A DNA stretch of 64,000 nt from a bacterium (GTDB taxonomy: Bacteria; Pseudomonadota; Alphaproteobacteria; Rs-D84): assembly GCA_014803525.1 (NCBI GenBank), contig JAAVBP010000005.1:1-64000 (forward strand), read 5' to 3'. Positions 54,065-62,366 of this stretch are shown one piece after another (within the stretch, counting starts at the first letter, position 1; each line of letters opens with the position of its first letter). The translations under genes and the position numbers were made by a program. The notes beneath the pieces were generated by a model, which was not told the origin of the DNA, searched no databases, and was given only the letters and a program-made list of their open reading frames with translations.

Positions 54065-55251
54065 TACATTGGACCACCGCCAGGGCCGCCCATGCCACCA
54101 CGACGATTCCCACCGCCGTTACCAGATTTGGTGGACGACTGACCGGTTTTACCCACAATTATGCGATCACCGGCAACAATGTCATCAGATATAATTTCTG
54201 TTTCCGTCGCCGTTACCAATCCTTTTTCATATGGGATCAATTTAACGTTATTTTCACGCTGTACGGCCAAATGTGTTTTCGGGGTTGCGTCACCGGCGTC
54301 ATCGACAATACCGTCAAAACTGCGCAGCAACAATGCAGCATTTTGAGCCTTCCATATATCGTTCTTTTCAGACACGATAATTGTTACAAACGCCGTCATT
54401 CCCGGCAACAGACGCATATCAGAATTATCCACATCGATCACCACCGTGTATACAACAACGTTCGATGTCGTTGTCGGCGACAGACGAATTTGACGCACAA
54501 CACCTTCAAAATTCTGGGTCGGATATGCATCAACGGTGAATGTTACTTTCTGCCCTTCGGATATTACGCCGATATCAGCCTCGGACACGGATGTTTCTAT
54601 CTGCATGCGGGTCAAATCTTCGGCAATTTCGAACAGGTCCGGCGTCTGGAACGATGCGGCGACAGTTTGACCTTTGTCCACCTTGCGCGAAATAACCGTA
54701 CCGTCAACCGGCGATGTAATGGTTGCATAACCCAAATTTGTCACCGCACGGTCATACTGTGATTGCGCACGTTTTACAGACTGTTCGGCCTGTTCGTATG
54801 ATGTTTGTGATTGTTCCAATTCCGCACGCGCAATAAAGTCATCTTTGTACAGTGTTTTATTGCGTTCGTATTCACTTTTTGCATAATTGCGCTGTGAAAT
54901 AGCAGAATCCAGGGATGCCTTGGCTTCATCAACCGACGCCTGTAATACAGACGGTTCAATGGTTAACAACAGGTCGCCTTTTTTAACCTTGGAATTATAA
55001 TCAACATATAATGCATCAATTGTACCCGACACCTGGGAACCGACACTGACGGTGTTTACCGGCTGAATTTCACCGGTGGCCGTCACGACATAACGCAAAT
55101 CACCGCGGTTAATCGGTAATGTGACGAATTCAGATTTCTTGGATTTACCACCGCCAAAAATCATCATTGGCACGATAATGATGACGGCCAGTATGACAAA
55201 CCACCATTTTTTGCGCCAAATCCACTTAAAAAAGGATTTAATTTTAGTCAT
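54064..55251 (-). CDS. macA: MacA-like periplasmic adaptor (HlyD/RND family)
   Basis: A 395-aa adaptor anchored by an N-terminal helix (WWFVILAVIIIVPMMIFGG). Lipoyl halves GEIQPVNTVSVGSQVSGTIDALYVDYNSKVKKGDLLLTIEP and ATITSPVDGTVISRKVDKGQTVAA flank an alpha hairpin (SAISQRNYAKSEYERNKTLYKDD). MacA joins the MacB ABC transporter to TolC for export of macrolides, toxins or lipids. A Gly-rich tail (GGGNRRGGMGGPGGG) is a common feature of the MacA-like group. Its start overlaps the tolC stop by 8 bp. No macB follows; see findings. Confidence 0.88.
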   Translation of the reverse strand: MTKIKSFFKWIWRKKWWFVILAVIIIVPMMIFGGGKSKKSEFVTLPINRGDLRYVVTATGEIQPVNTVSVGSQVSGTIDALYVDYNSKVKKGDLLLTIEPSVLQASVDEAKASLDSAISQRNYAKSEYERNKTLYKDDFIARAELEQSQTSYEQAEQSVKRAQSQYDRAVTNLGYATITSPVDGTVISRKVDKGQTVAASFQTPDLFEIAEDLTRMQIETSVSEADIGVISEGQKVTFTVDAYPTQNFEGVVRQIRLSPTTTSNVVVYTVVIDVDNSDMRLLPGMTAFVTIIVSEKNDIWKAQNAALLLRSFDGIVDDAGDATPKTHLAVQRENNVKLIPYEKGLVTATETEIISDDIVAGDRIIVGKTGQSSTKSGNGGGNRRGGMGGPGGGPM

Positions 55252-56578
55252 TGTTTTCTCTCTCCTTGTCTAATTCTGCCTTTATATCACCAATCGCCAG
55301 CGCAACCGCCGCGCGTGATGTAAACAGGTCATATTTTGCCGCATTATGCTGCTTTTGTGCGTCAACCAATTCAGATTGTGCGGTCTGCCAATCCAACATG
55401 GTTGCACGTCCAACCTTGTACATACCGGCGGTGACGCGTTCACTTTCGGTGGCCGACGCCAGCAATGTTTCCGTCTGGGTCAATACAGTTTGCGCAGTCT
55501 TGTAGTTCTGGTACGCCGTAAAGATATCCAGCGTTGCATTATCTGCGGCGGCACGTTCACTTTCTTTGGCGCGGTCATAATTGGCCTCGGCTGCGCGAAC
55601 GCCGTAATAATTTGCAAAGCCCGCAAATATCGGCATAGATGCGCGGATACCAATGCTGCCGTTTACCTTGTTACTGTCGTTGCCGAACGAATTCCATTCT
55701 GTATCGTTCCAGCCAACAGATCCCGTTGCCGAAATCGACGGCAGATTCTTTAAAAATGCAGAATTGCGGCGATGCCATGCGGCGTCTTTGTTGGCTGTCG
55801 CACGCAGCAAATCCGGACGCGTTTTCTGCGCCGCGGCAATCAATTCATCGATGCTTTTGTTTTCGGTGCTGCGGCCAAAGTTCGATGGCATGTCCATAAT
55901 TTCTAGATCCTGGTCCGCCGGGAATGACAGTTTTGACAGCAATGTTCCCTTGGCAATTTCGCGATTGTTTTTTGCACGCTCTAACGCCAATTCACGACTG
56001 GCCAATGTTGTGTCGGCCTTTAAGACGTCGGCCTTGGCCACTGATCCGGCATTATACTTTTTCTGGGCCATGTCACGGGCCGTTTGCGCCACATCGCGCA
56101 GTTTTTCCGCCGATACCACATCCGCATCTGCGGTCAGCAAATTGTAATAAGATCCAATAACGCCATAAACATAGTTTTGAACACTTTCGTCATAATCAAA
56201 ACCGGTGGCACGCCACGTGGCCGCCAGTGCGTTTAAATCCGCCAAACGCTTGCCAAAGTCAAATATTAAATAAGACGCCGACAGGGATGCGCCATAACTC
56301 CAATCGCCCCAGTCTTTGTTTCGGTAATCGCGCCCGGCCGACCCGGATGCATTAACACTGGGCAAATAGTTTGCATATCCGGCATTTTTTGCGAATCGGG
56401 CGGATTCCGATGCCAGATACGCGGACGTTGTCTGTGGATTTCGACACAGTCCCAATTCAATAACATCGGATAAAGACAATTTCCCATCCGGGACATTTTG
56501 ACGACCGGCACAGTTTTCTATATTTCCCGCATATGCGGCAAGTGGCATCAAATATGCCAAGAATACTACTTTTTTCAT
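55244..56578 (-). CDS. tolC: TolC-family outer membrane efflux protein
   Basis: A 444-aa outer-membrane channel: signal peptide MKKVVFLAYLMPLAAYA, then two OEP repeats with the family pattern (SLSDVIELGLCRNPQTTSAYLASESARFAKNAGYANYLPSV; KSIDELIAAAQKTRPDLLRATANKDAAWHRRNSAFLKNLPSISATGSVGW). Long helices KAKNNREIAKG and QTETLLASATESERVTAGMYKVGRATMLDWQTAQSELV form the periplasmic tunnel. First gene of a tolC-macA operon. The exact subtype (TolC versus NodT/CusC) is unresolved. Confidence 0.88.
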   Translation of the reverse strand: MKKVVFLAYLMPLAAYAGNIENCAGRQNVPDGKLSLSDVIELGLCRNPQTTSAYLASESARFAKNAGYANYLPSVNASGSAGRDYRNKDWGDWSYGASLSASYLIFDFGKRLADLNALAATWRATGFDYDESVQNYVYGVIGSYYNLLTADADVVSAEKLRDVAQTARDMAQKKYNAGSVAKADVLKADTTLASRELALERAKNNREIAKGTLLSKLSFPADQDLEIMDMPSNFGRSTENKSIDELIAAAQKTRPDLLRATANKDAAWHRRNSAFLKNLPSISATGSVGWNDTEWNSFGNDSNKVNGSIGIRASMPIFAGFANYYGVRAAEANYDRAKESERAAADNATLDIFTAYQNYKTAQTVLTQTETLLASATESERVTAGMYKVGRATMLDWQTAQSELVDAQKQHNAAKYDLFTSRAAVALAIGDIKAELDKERENND

Positions 56579-56640
56579 GATAACTCTCTCTACCTTGGTG
56601 TGGATTATATCATAAAATGTGCAATTTTTAAAATTTTATG

Positions 56641-56669
56641 TTGAATTACATTTTGATTTTGCATAGTAT
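56641..56669 (+). promoter_or_regulatory. Promoter of tRNA-Cys
   Basis: TTGAAT (56641-56646), 17-bp spacer, TAGTAT (56664-56669), 9 bp before the tRNA. Confidence 0.7.
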
Positions 56670-56678
56670 AGCTGCACC

Positions 56679-56752
56679 GGCCTGGTGGCAGAGTGGTTAT
56701 GCAGAGGACTGCAAATCCTTGAATGCCGGTTCGATTCCGACCCAGGCCTCCA
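56679..56752 (+). tRNA. tRNA-Cys (GCA)
   Basis: Acceptor GGCCTGG/CCAGGCC, anticodon loop CTGCAAA (GCA), T-loop TTCGATT, discriminator T, encoded CCA. 74 nt. Confidence 0.95.
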
Positions 56753-56757
56753 AAATA

Positions 56758-56783
56758 AAAAGCGCCCCGAACGGGGTGTTTTT
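56758..56783. terminator. Terminator after tRNA-Cys
   Basis: AAAAGCGCCCCG AA CGGGGTGTTTTTT. It could also serve the minus-strand small ORF at 56783-57007. Confidence 0.8.
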
Positions 56784-57007
56784 TATTTTGTGATATTGAG
56801 TATGATATTCGCGTCGGCGCCGGTTCGCATATGAGCAAAGTTTTGTGGTGCGCCAGCAATGGCATTGATCACCACACCAGTATAAAAACTTGCAATCTGG
56901 AAAAATTCATTATAAAATCCACGGGAAATGAACAAACAGACAATAATCATTATTAAATAAATTGGCACTGCGCTTTTGGCGGTGGCCGGGGCGCATATGG
57001 CGCCCAT
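56783..57007 (-). CDS. Possible small membrane protein, 74 aa
   Basis: A minus-strand frame with one hydrophobic helix (VPIYLIMIIVCLFISRGFY) and a mixed tail (GVVINAIAGAPQNFAHMRTGADANIIL), ending at the shared terminator. No clear SD. Divergent from ileS. Listed because the terminator placement and frame are consistent with a gene, but it may be spurious. Confidence 0.4.
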   Translation of the reverse strand: MGAICAPATAKSAVPIYLIMIIVCLFISRGFYNEFFQIASFYTGVVINAIAGAPQNFAHMRTGADANIILNITK

Positions 57008-57049
57008 TTTTATTTAATAATCGCCAACAACAATAAAAGGATAAACCAA

Positions 57050-60000
57050 ATGGCATACCCAAAGACAGACCCACGTCCGGATTTCCCATCACTGGAACAG
57101 GAAGTATTACAATTCTGGCGTGATGACAATACGTTCCATAAAAGTCTGCAAAAGACAAAACAGGGCCATCCGTTTTCATTCTTTGACGGGCCGCCGTTCG
57201 GAAATGGTCTGCCGCACTGGGGGCATTTGGGCGTATCGGCGGTCAAAGACATGGTATGTCGCTATCAGACGATGAAGGGCCGATATGTTCAACGTGAACT
57301 GGGCTGGGATTGCCATGGGTTGCCGGCGGAAAATTCGGTCGAAAAAAAGCAAGGCCGCGCCGCCAAAGAAATCGTTGCGAACGACGGGATTGCGGCGTTC
57401 TGTGACATGTGCCAGACCGATGTTATGACATATACGCAAGAATGGGAATGGTTTATCGAACGCATGGGTCGCTGGGTCGATGTGGGCGACGGGTATGGAT
57501 ACAAAACCATGGATAAAAATTACATGGAATCCATGCTGTGGACACTGAAAACATTGCATGAACGGGGACTGCTTTATAAAGATTATTCTGTAAACTGGTT
57601 CGATTGGGTAAATGGTACGATTGTATCTAATTCAGAGGCATCCCAGGATTACCGTGATGTCGTCGATGATGCATTGACGGTTTGGTTTGAACTGTCAAAT
57701 GGCGACCGCGTCATGGCATGGACAACAACGCCATGGACATTGCCGGCGAATTCGGCACTGGCCGTAAATCCGGATATGAAATATGTACGTATGCGCGACA
57801 CCGACGGGCATGTTTATGTTATCGCAGAATCCCGCGCCGCCGCATATGAAAAACAATTGGCCGGGGCTGAAAAAATTGGTGAAATCATGGGCCGCGATTT
57901 GGTCGGTCTGCGTTATACGCCGCTGTTTGACTATTATGCGGGCACGTCTGATTTATTGTACCAAGTTATCCCGGCAGACTATGTATCTGATTCTGATGGT
58001 ACCGGTATCGTACACATTGCGCCGGCATATGGTGCAGACGACTTTTGGGCGGCGAAAACCTTGGATCCAAAATTCCCGGTGCTGTTAAATGTTGATAACT
58101 ATGGCAACTTTACTGATGAAGTGCGTGACTTTGCGGGCGAAAACATCTTTGCTGCAAATTCCAAAGTCATGGATTTATTAAAATCCCGCGGCCATGTTGT
58201 GAAAAAAGAACAGTACAAGCACGCGTATCCATACGGCGACAGATCAAAAGAAAAATTGATTCAGCGCGCGACAGATTCCTGGTATATCGACGTGCCGAAA
58301 ATCAAAGACAAATTAATTGAAAATAACAAACAGGTTAACTGGACATCGGCCGGCGAACGTTTCCGCATGTGGATTGAAAACGCGCGCCCGTGGGCGATTT
58401 CACGTAATCGTTTCTGGGGATTGCCACTGCCGATTTGGGAAAGGGATGGCGAATATAAAATATTCGGTTCCATCGCAGAATTGGAAGAATTCTTTGGTAC
58501 AAAAATAAACGATTTACATCGCCCGACATTGGACGCATTGGAAAAAGACGGCTGGAAACGTATTCCGGATGTACTGGATTGTTGGGTTGAATCCGGTTCC
58601 ATGCCGTGGGCGTCATTGCACTATCCGTTTGAAAACAAAGAACGGTTCGAAGCAACATTCCCGGCCGATTATATTATCGAAGGCCAAGATCAAACCCGCG
58701 GCTGGTTCTATGCATTGATGGTTTTGGCGACAGCGTTGTGGGACAAACCCGCATTCCGCACGGTATCGGCAAATGGAATGGTGGTTGATGAAAACAAGAA
58801 AAAGTTTTCCAAATCCCTTAAAAACTTTGTTAATCCAGAGGCGCAAATTCAACAGTTCGGCGCAGATTCCATCCGCCTGTTTATCCTGGGGTCTAACTTT
58901 ATGAAGGCAGAACCCGTCCCGGTGGATAAAGAGGGCAAAGTATTTGCGGAAACCGCCAAGACGATTTTAACCCCGCTGTGGAATGCGTATCACTTCTTTA
59001 CGTTGTATGCAAATGCGGGTCATATCACGGCAACAGACGCCGCATCAAACAATCCGCTGGATAAATATATTGTCGCGGAATTGAATGAAGTAATTGGTGT
59101 GGCGGATAAAGCGCTGTCTGAATACAAGCCGGATGTTGCGATTGCGGCATTTGTGCGATTCCTGGATATCCTGAACAACTGGTACATCCGTCGGTCGCGC
59201 GCGCGTTTCTGGGATGAAGAATTGGATGCATTTAATACACTGCATTATGTACTGACGACATTCTGCCGCGTGCTGGCGCCGTTCGCACCGTTTACGTCGG
59301 ACTATATCTATCGCAATTTAACAGGCGTGGAATCTGTGCACTTGGCAGATTTCCCAACCGCCGCCGCGTATGATAAACAAATTGTGGACGATATGCGCCG
59401 CGTGCAGTCGATTGTGTCCGTGGGTAAACAGCTGCGCGAAAATTATAAATTACGCAACCGTCTGCCGTTGAATAAACTGACGGTGGCGGGGGCAAACATG
59501 CCGGCCTATAGCGATATTATCAAAGACGAATTAAACGTAAAATCGGTCGAATTTACCGACAGTGTTGACGCCGTTGCGGATAAATTCGTGTACTTAATCA
59601 CACCGAAAATCGGCGCGCGCCTGGGTGGTGCGTTAAAGGAAATAATCCCGGCGGTAAAGCGTGGCGATTATGAAATTGATGGCGACAAATTGGTTGCGGC
59701 GGGCCATACACTGAACGCGGATGAGTTTGAAAATCGTTTAACAGTAAAGCCGGGCGTCACGGGCGCGGCAATTCCGGATAATACGGCGGTGGTCGTACTG
59801 GATACTGAAACGAACTCTGAACTGGTGGCCGAGGGCCTGGCAAACGACGCATTGCGCTTTATCCAAGACACGCGCAAGGCCGCAGGCCTGGATGTATCCG
59901 ACCGGATAAAGTTGGTCTATACCGCGGATCCGGCGCTAAGCATGGCGATTGATGCACATAAAAAACGCATTATGCGCGACGCGCTGATACGGGAAATAGA

Positions 60001-60076
60001 CGCCGGATTCGCGTCTGATTACACAACAGAAATCGAAGGCTATCAGCTGGCGATTTCTGTTGAAAAGGTGAAATAG
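57050..60076 (+). CDS. ileS: Isoleucyl-tRNA synthetase (eukaryote-like, IleS2 type)
   Basis: Charges tRNA-Ile. 1008 aa, class I: HIGH motif PFGNGLPHWGHLG near residue 45, CP1 editing domain (WTTTPWTLPANSALAV, with ESRAAAYEKQL), KMSKS as KKFSKSLKN near 586, long helical anticodon region, and a C-terminal domain without the zinc knuckle seen in ordinary bacterial IleS. GLPHWGHL and the lack of C-terminal zinc Cys point to the IleS2 type, known in Rickettsiales and often less sensitive to mupirocin (family knowledge, not shown here). SD AAAAGG upstream; own terminator downstream. Confidence 0.96.
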   Translation: MAYPKTDPRPDFPSLEQEVLQFWRDDNTFHKSLQKTKQGHPFSFFDGPPFGNGLPHWGHLGVSAVKDMVCRYQTMKGRYVQRELGWDCHGLPAENSVEKKQGRAAKEIVANDGIAAFCDMCQTDVMTYTQEWEWFIERMGRWVDVGDGYGYKTMDKNYMESMLWTLKTLHERGLLYKDYSVNWFDWVNGTIVSNSEASQDYRDVVDDALTVWFELSNGDRVMAWTTTPWTLPANSALAVNPDMKYVRMRDTDGHVYVIAESRAAAYEKQLAGAEKIGEIMGRDLVGLRYTPLFDYYAGTSDLLYQVIPADYVSDSDGTGIVHIAPAYGADDFWAAKTLDPKFPVLLNVDNYGNFTDEVRDFAGENIFAANSKVMDLLKSRGHVVKKEQYKHAYPYGDRSKEKLIQRATDSWYIDVPKIKDKLIENNKQVNWTSAGERFRMWIENARPWAISRNRFWGLPLPIWERDGEYKIFGSIAELEEFFGTKINDLHRPTLDALEKDGWKRIPDVLDCWVESGSMPWASLHYPFENKERFEATFPADYIIEGQDQTRGWFYALMVLATALWDKPAFRTVSANGMVVDENKKKFSKSLKNFVNPEAQIQQFGADSIRLFILGSNFMKAEPVPVDKEGKVFAETAKTILTPLWNAYHFFTLYANAGHITATDAASNNPLDKYIVAELNEVIGVADKALSEYKPDVAIAAFVRFLDILNNWYIRRSRARFWDEELDAFNTLHYVLTTFCRVLAPFAPFTSDYIYRNLTGVESVHLADFPTAAAYDKQIVDDMRRVQSIVSVGKQLRENYKLRNRLPLNKLTVAGANMPAYSDIIKDELNVKSVEFTDSVDAVADKFVYLITPKIGARLGGALKEIIPAVKRGDYEIDGDKLVAAGHTLNADEFENRLTVKPGVTGAAIPDNTAVVVLDTETNSELVAEGLANDALRFIQDTRKAAGLDVSDRIKLVYTADPALSMAIDAHKKRIMRDALIREIDAGFASDYTTEIEGYQLAISVEKVK

Positions 60077-60086
60077 TTATCAATAA

Positions 60087-60132
60087 AACGGTATCCGTCA
60101 CCCGTGTTTGGGATGTGCGGATACCGTTTTAC
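60087..60132 (+). terminator. Long inverted repeat after ileS
   Basis: AAAACGGTATCCG and CGGATACCGTTTT form a 13-bp stem around a 20-nt loop, a terminator or 3'-end stabiliser. Confidence 0.7.
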
Positions 60133-60149
60133 GTAGACATAAAAAAATA

Positions 60150-60179
60150 TTGACAATTGCTTTTTTGTGTTAATATAAT
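60150..60179 (+). promoter_or_regulatory. Sigma-70 promoter of the 84-aa gene
   Basis: TTGACA (60150-60155), 18-bp spacer, TATAAT (60174-60179), an almost perfect promoter. Confidence 0.85.
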
Positions 60180-60207
60180 CTGCATCAAAATAAAAAAGGA
60201 GTTTAAA

Positions 60208-60462
60208 ATGGCACAAGAAGAAGATATGATATATTTCTGCTCAAGAGTCGAAAAGGATTGCAATGATATGGATAGATGGAATCCTGATTATTGCGGCTAC
60301 CCTGACTATCATTCAAGATGTAAATTTTTAGTAAAGGTTCCACGGAATAGTGAGAAACAAATTTCTTTCTTGCAAGTATTATATTTGCGTCAAATAAAAG
60401 CAGATTTCTTATCGCTTAAAGAAGATCTGCGCCAAATAAAGCAGGAATTAAACATAAGATAA
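60208..60462 (+). CDS. Small unknown protein, 84 aa
   Basis: A small acidic-start protein, MAQEEDMIYFCSRVEKDCNDMDRWNPDYCGYPDYHSRCKFL, with four Cys that could bind metal, then an amphipathic helix (QIKADFLSLKEDLRQIKQELN). No family recognised. Start at 60208 (AAAAAAGGAG upstream) rather than the ORF-track ATG. A strong promoter suggests high expression. It is just upstream of nth (15 bp) and probably co-transcribed. Confidence 0.7.
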   Translation: MAQEEDMIYFCSRVEKDCNDMDRWNPDYCGYPDYHSRCKFLVKVPRNSEKQISFLQVLYLRQIKADFLSLKEDLRQIKQELNIR

Positions 60463-60477
60463 CAGCGCTATTAGAAC

Positions 60478-61134
60478 ATGACGCCAAGTGAATACTTTGA
60501 GATTGTGCCACGGCATGTGGATATGAATATCCGCACGGAACTGTATTCCGTGAACGAGTTTACGTTTGCCGTGGCCGTCATTTTATCTGCCCAGGCAACG
60601 GATAAGAAAGTGAACGAGGTGACGCCGGAACTGTTTCGCGTGGCACCAACGCCCGCCGCGATGATTAAACTCGGCGAAGATGGGCTAAAAAAATACATTC
60701 GCGTCATTTCATTTTTTAATAACAAGGCACGCAGTATTATTGGCTTGGCCGCGCGGCTGATGGATGAAGACGGCGCGACGGACGAAAACTATAAATTTCC
60801 GGCAAAATATCATAACCGGGATAGCCTTATGAAATTACCCGGCATTGGGCAAAAGACCGCAAACGTTGTAATGAACGTGCTGTGGGGTGCGCCGAATATC
60901 GGCGTGGATACGCATGTTTTCCGCAATGCACATCGTTACGGATGGGTCGGCGCGGATGCAAATACACCCGAGAAAGTAGAGGCCGCATTACTTAAAAAAA
61001 TTCCCAAAAAATATCACGGGATTGTAAATCATGTAATGGTTTTACATGGGCGGTATACGTGCCGGGCGCTGCGTCCAAAATGCGCCGAATGTCCGGTTGC
61101 GCATATATGCAATGCACCGGATAAAACGACCTAG
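60478..61134 (+). CDS. nth: Endonuclease III
   Basis: Removes oxidised pyrimidines and cuts AP sites. 218 aa: VILSAQATDKKVNEVTPELF near residue 40, HhH motif MKLPGIGQKTANVVMNVLW with the catalytic Lys near 122, GVDTHVFRNAHRYGW with the catalytic Asp near 143, and a 4Fe-4S cluster motif C-x6-C-x2-C-x5-C (CRALRPKCAECPVAHIC) at the end. All key residues present. Confidence 0.96.
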   Translation: MTPSEYFEIVPRHVDMNIRTELYSVNEFTFAVAVILSAQATDKKVNEVTPELFRVAPTPAAMIKLGEDGLKKYIRVISFFNNKARSIIGLAARLMDEDGATDENYKFPAKYHNRDSLMKLPGIGQKTANVVMNVLWGAPNIGVDTHVFRNAHRYGWVGADANTPEKVEAALLKKIPKKYHGIVNHVMVLHGRYTCRALRPKCAECPVAHICNAPDKTT

Positions 61135-61169
61135 GGTATTATTATACCGTGGCAATTAGGTCAAATAAT

Positions 61170-61198
61170 TTGCAAATCTGAAAACAATCCGATATAAT
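61170..61198 (+). promoter_or_regulatory. Sigma-70 promoter of leader RNA copy 4
   Basis: TTGCAA (61170-61175), 17-bp spacer, TATAAT (61193-61198). Confidence 0.85.
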
Positions 61199-61204
61199 AT
61201 TCAA

Positions 61205-61352
61205 TGCATCGGGTGATGACCGATGCGAGGTGTCATAACCTCATGCAATAATCTCCAACTACGGTTGGAGGGCCGCGAATATATTGAATAAGCGCACTAC
61301 CATTGCAGTAGTTATGAACCTCCAACCGCTTATCATCAAAGCGGGCTTTTTA
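61205..61352 (+). ncRNA. Leader RNA copy 4, upstream of HTH cassette 2
   Basis: Hairpin 1 GCATCGG/CCGATGC; helix 2 GAGGTGTCATAAC..TGCAAT with ATTGCA..GTTATGAACCTC; hairpin 3 CTCCAAC/GTTGGAG; hairpin 4 with a short CGC/GCG stem and loop GAATATATTGAATAA; hairpin 5 CCGCTT/AAGCGG (61326-61344) then CTTTTT. Compared with copies 3 and 5 the helix 2 and hairpin 5 arms change on both strands. GGTTGGAGG can pair with CCTCCAACC further down. It ends 28 nt before the HTH start. Confidence 0.85.
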
Positions 61353-61379
61353 TTTGCAAAAAGATTAAGGAGGCAAAAA

Positions 61380-61628
61380 ATGAAAACAGAAGTCGAATTT
61401 CAAGATAAACTAAAAAAACATATGCGGCGTGCGCGCAAGGGATTAATGCCACAAAAAGTTGCCAACAAAATGCACATTTCGCCGGGCGTGTATTTTGCCC
61501 TGGAAAAGGGCATTGTTACAATAAGTGCATATCAACTGTATCAATTTATGCACGCCGCCGGCCAAGATGCGGAATATATAAAGCAACTGTTTGATGATGG
61601 TTGGATTCCACCATATATGCGAAAATAA
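61380..61628 (+). CDS. XRE-like HTH protein, cassette 2
   Basis: An 82-aa protein identical to the one at 33.5 kb except for two V-to-A changes (IVTISAYQ, MHAAGQ). Same HTH pattern: QKVANKM, then SPGVYFALEKG. Start at 61380 has AAGGAGG; the longer ORF-track start lies inside the leader RNA. Downstream of leader RNA copy 4 and followed by the same kind of terminator, so RNA, gene and terminator form a duplicated unit. Confidence 0.8.
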   Translation: MKTEVEFQDKLKKHMRRARKGLMPQKVANKMHISPGVYFALEKGIVTISAYQLYQFMHAAGQDAEYIKQLFDDGWIPPYMRK

Positions 61629-61630
61629 TA

Positions 61631-61660
61631 AAAATCCCCGGAAAATGCCGGGGATTTTTT
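61631..61660. terminator. Terminator of HTH cassette 2
   Basis: AAAAATCCCCGG AAAATG CCGGGGATTTTTT; also faces the end of the SufB/D-like gene on the other strand. Confidence 0.9.
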
Positions 61661-62339
61661 AAAACAAAATAAAATTGTTTTTAAATGCCTCGTTCAGGGC
61701 ATCACGTACCTCGCCCGTGGCGAGTCCCCCGCCCCGCAAAAACTCAATTTCGGCCGGTCCTGGCCGGTAAATTGATGCACTGTGGCCGGCCGATTCTGGC
61801 ACAGATGAAATATATTGCGCCGGCATAAATTCGACACGTGCGGATTCCGCGCACATCGCAGAAAACCCGATATCAGACCGGCAATTTTCACAATTTTTTC
61901 GAATCTCGGCGGCACCTGATATTTTGGATATTGAATTTTCCCCGGCCAAAACGTTGGTTTTCATCAAAATGCCGGTGTTTTCCGATAAATGTTGACCCAC
62001 GCATTCAAAATTTAAACTGTTGTTATTTTCCAGTAAAATATGCCCGCGTATTTCAGAATTTTTCCCGGCATTTTTGATAAAAATGTTAAAAAAGGCCGGC
62101 AATTTATTTTTTACGCGAACGTCTAAAAAGACCGGCTGATCGGTGGCGGTTATTTCGATATCCAACCGGCATTTACCGGCAATTTCGCCGACATATATAA
62201 TATGCACCGGCAGGTCGTACTTTATATCAATTGGACCGTTCGCCAATGTTGATAATTCCGCCGCATATTCGCCATCGCGGTAGACAATCGTCTCCGCCGG
62301 CCAGGTTTTTATATTGAATTCGTTCCACATGTATGACAT
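61659..62339 (-). CDS. SufB/SufD-like protein, solitary and short
   Basis: A 226-aa protein. The C-terminal half matches the SufB/SufD core end: FMPAQYISSVPESAGHSASIYRPGPAEIEFLRGGGLATGEVRDALNEAF corresponds to the SufBD pattern (P.l.....da.a.H.a...........fL..RGl....A......F). The N-terminal half is beta-rich. It is about half the length of SufD and lacks an obvious N-terminal domain. No sufB, sufC or sufS is near, so a role in Fe-S assembly is uncertain; it may be a diverged scaffold component. Divergent from ychF. Confidence 0.65.
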   Translation of the reverse strand: MSYMWNEFNIKTWPAETIVYRDGEYAAELSTLANGPIDIKYDLPVHIIYVGEIAGKCRLDIEITATDQPVFLDVRVKNKLPAFFNIFIKNAGKNSEIRGHILLENNNSLNFECVGQHLSENTGILMKTNVLAGENSISKISGAAEIRKNCENCRSDIGFSAMCAESARVEFMPAQYISSVPESAGHSASIYRPGPAEIEFLRGGGLATGEVRDALNEAFKNNFILF

Positions 62340-62366
62340 ATTATTCGCATTATAAAGGATTTATAA

